From Deltaproteobacteria bacterium (lineage in GTDB: Bacteria; Desulfobacterota; Desulfobacteria; Desulfobacterales; JAFDHS01): a stretch of 5,709 nt of DNA. Position numbers and translations under genes: made by a program. The stretch lies in assembly GCA_019308655.1 (NCBI GenBank), contig JAFDHS010000139.1:1-5709 (forward strand), given 5' to 3'. The notes under the pieces are model-generated. The model worked only from the letters and a program-made list of their open reading frames with translations, ran no database searches and was not told the DNA's origin. This document shows, in pieces, positions 5,704-5,709 of this stretch. Each line of letters starts with the position of its first letter. Position 1 is the first letter of the stretch.

Positions 5704-5709
5704 CTCCTT
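5704..5709 (-). promoter_or_regulatory. Ribosome binding site of vapB
   Basis: AAGGAG on the minus strand, 10 bases before the ATG at 5693, is a near-perfect Shine-Dalgarno sequence and fixes the vapB start. It is much stronger than any site before vapC or the small winged-helix gene. Confidence 0.8.

Overview
The window holds part of an accessory (mobile/defence) region. All genes I can support lie on the minus strand. Nothing identifies the host directly. The mixture of moderately GC-balanced genes, very AT-rich spacers and a VapBC module of common proteobacterial type would fit a Desulfobacterota-like or other environmental proteobacterium, but this is a weak inference.

Layout in transcription order, right to left. 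(1) Positions 5693-5122 carry a VapB/VapC type II toxin-antitoxin pair with a strong ribosome binding site at the window edge. (2) Positions 4857-5125 are a 269-bp AT-rich non-coding insertion with 13-bp perfect terminal inverted repeats and a 6-bp target duplication, i.e. a MITE-like element. It landed inside the 3' end of vapC. Removing it restores 12 further vapC codons (4850-4817) and a TAG stop (4816-4814). (3) Positions 4660-736 form a compact restriction-modification operon: a small LexA-type winged-helix protein (probable control protein), a large gamma-class N6-adenine DNA methyltransferase, the methyltransferase C-terminal domain displaced into another frame, and a PD-(D/E)XK nuclease. 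(4) From 717 to the left edge runs the 5' part of a helix-turn-helix protein resembling phage or plasmid replication-initiator proteins. It has no ordinary start codon before its DNA-binding domain.

The inferred function of the operon is that the methyltransferase marks host DNA, the nuclease cuts unmarked DNA, and the small winged-helix protein controls expression from a promoter with TACTGT-like half-sites. The methyltransferase reading frame appears broken by a +1 shift near 1937-1955. The conserved C-terminal part (DLYGLDEYDRQVV..., then GRLLVGVISQYRYWTL) continues in the next frame. As written, the enzyme would be about 851 residues rather than about 1,010, so the system may be inactive, phase-altered, or affected by a sequence error.

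The main observations are the MITE insertion with exact reconstruction of the truncated toxin, the split methyltransferase, and the operator-like repeats in front of the control gene. The gene set looks like a restriction-modification system of unassigned subtype. I do not claim a wholly new system.
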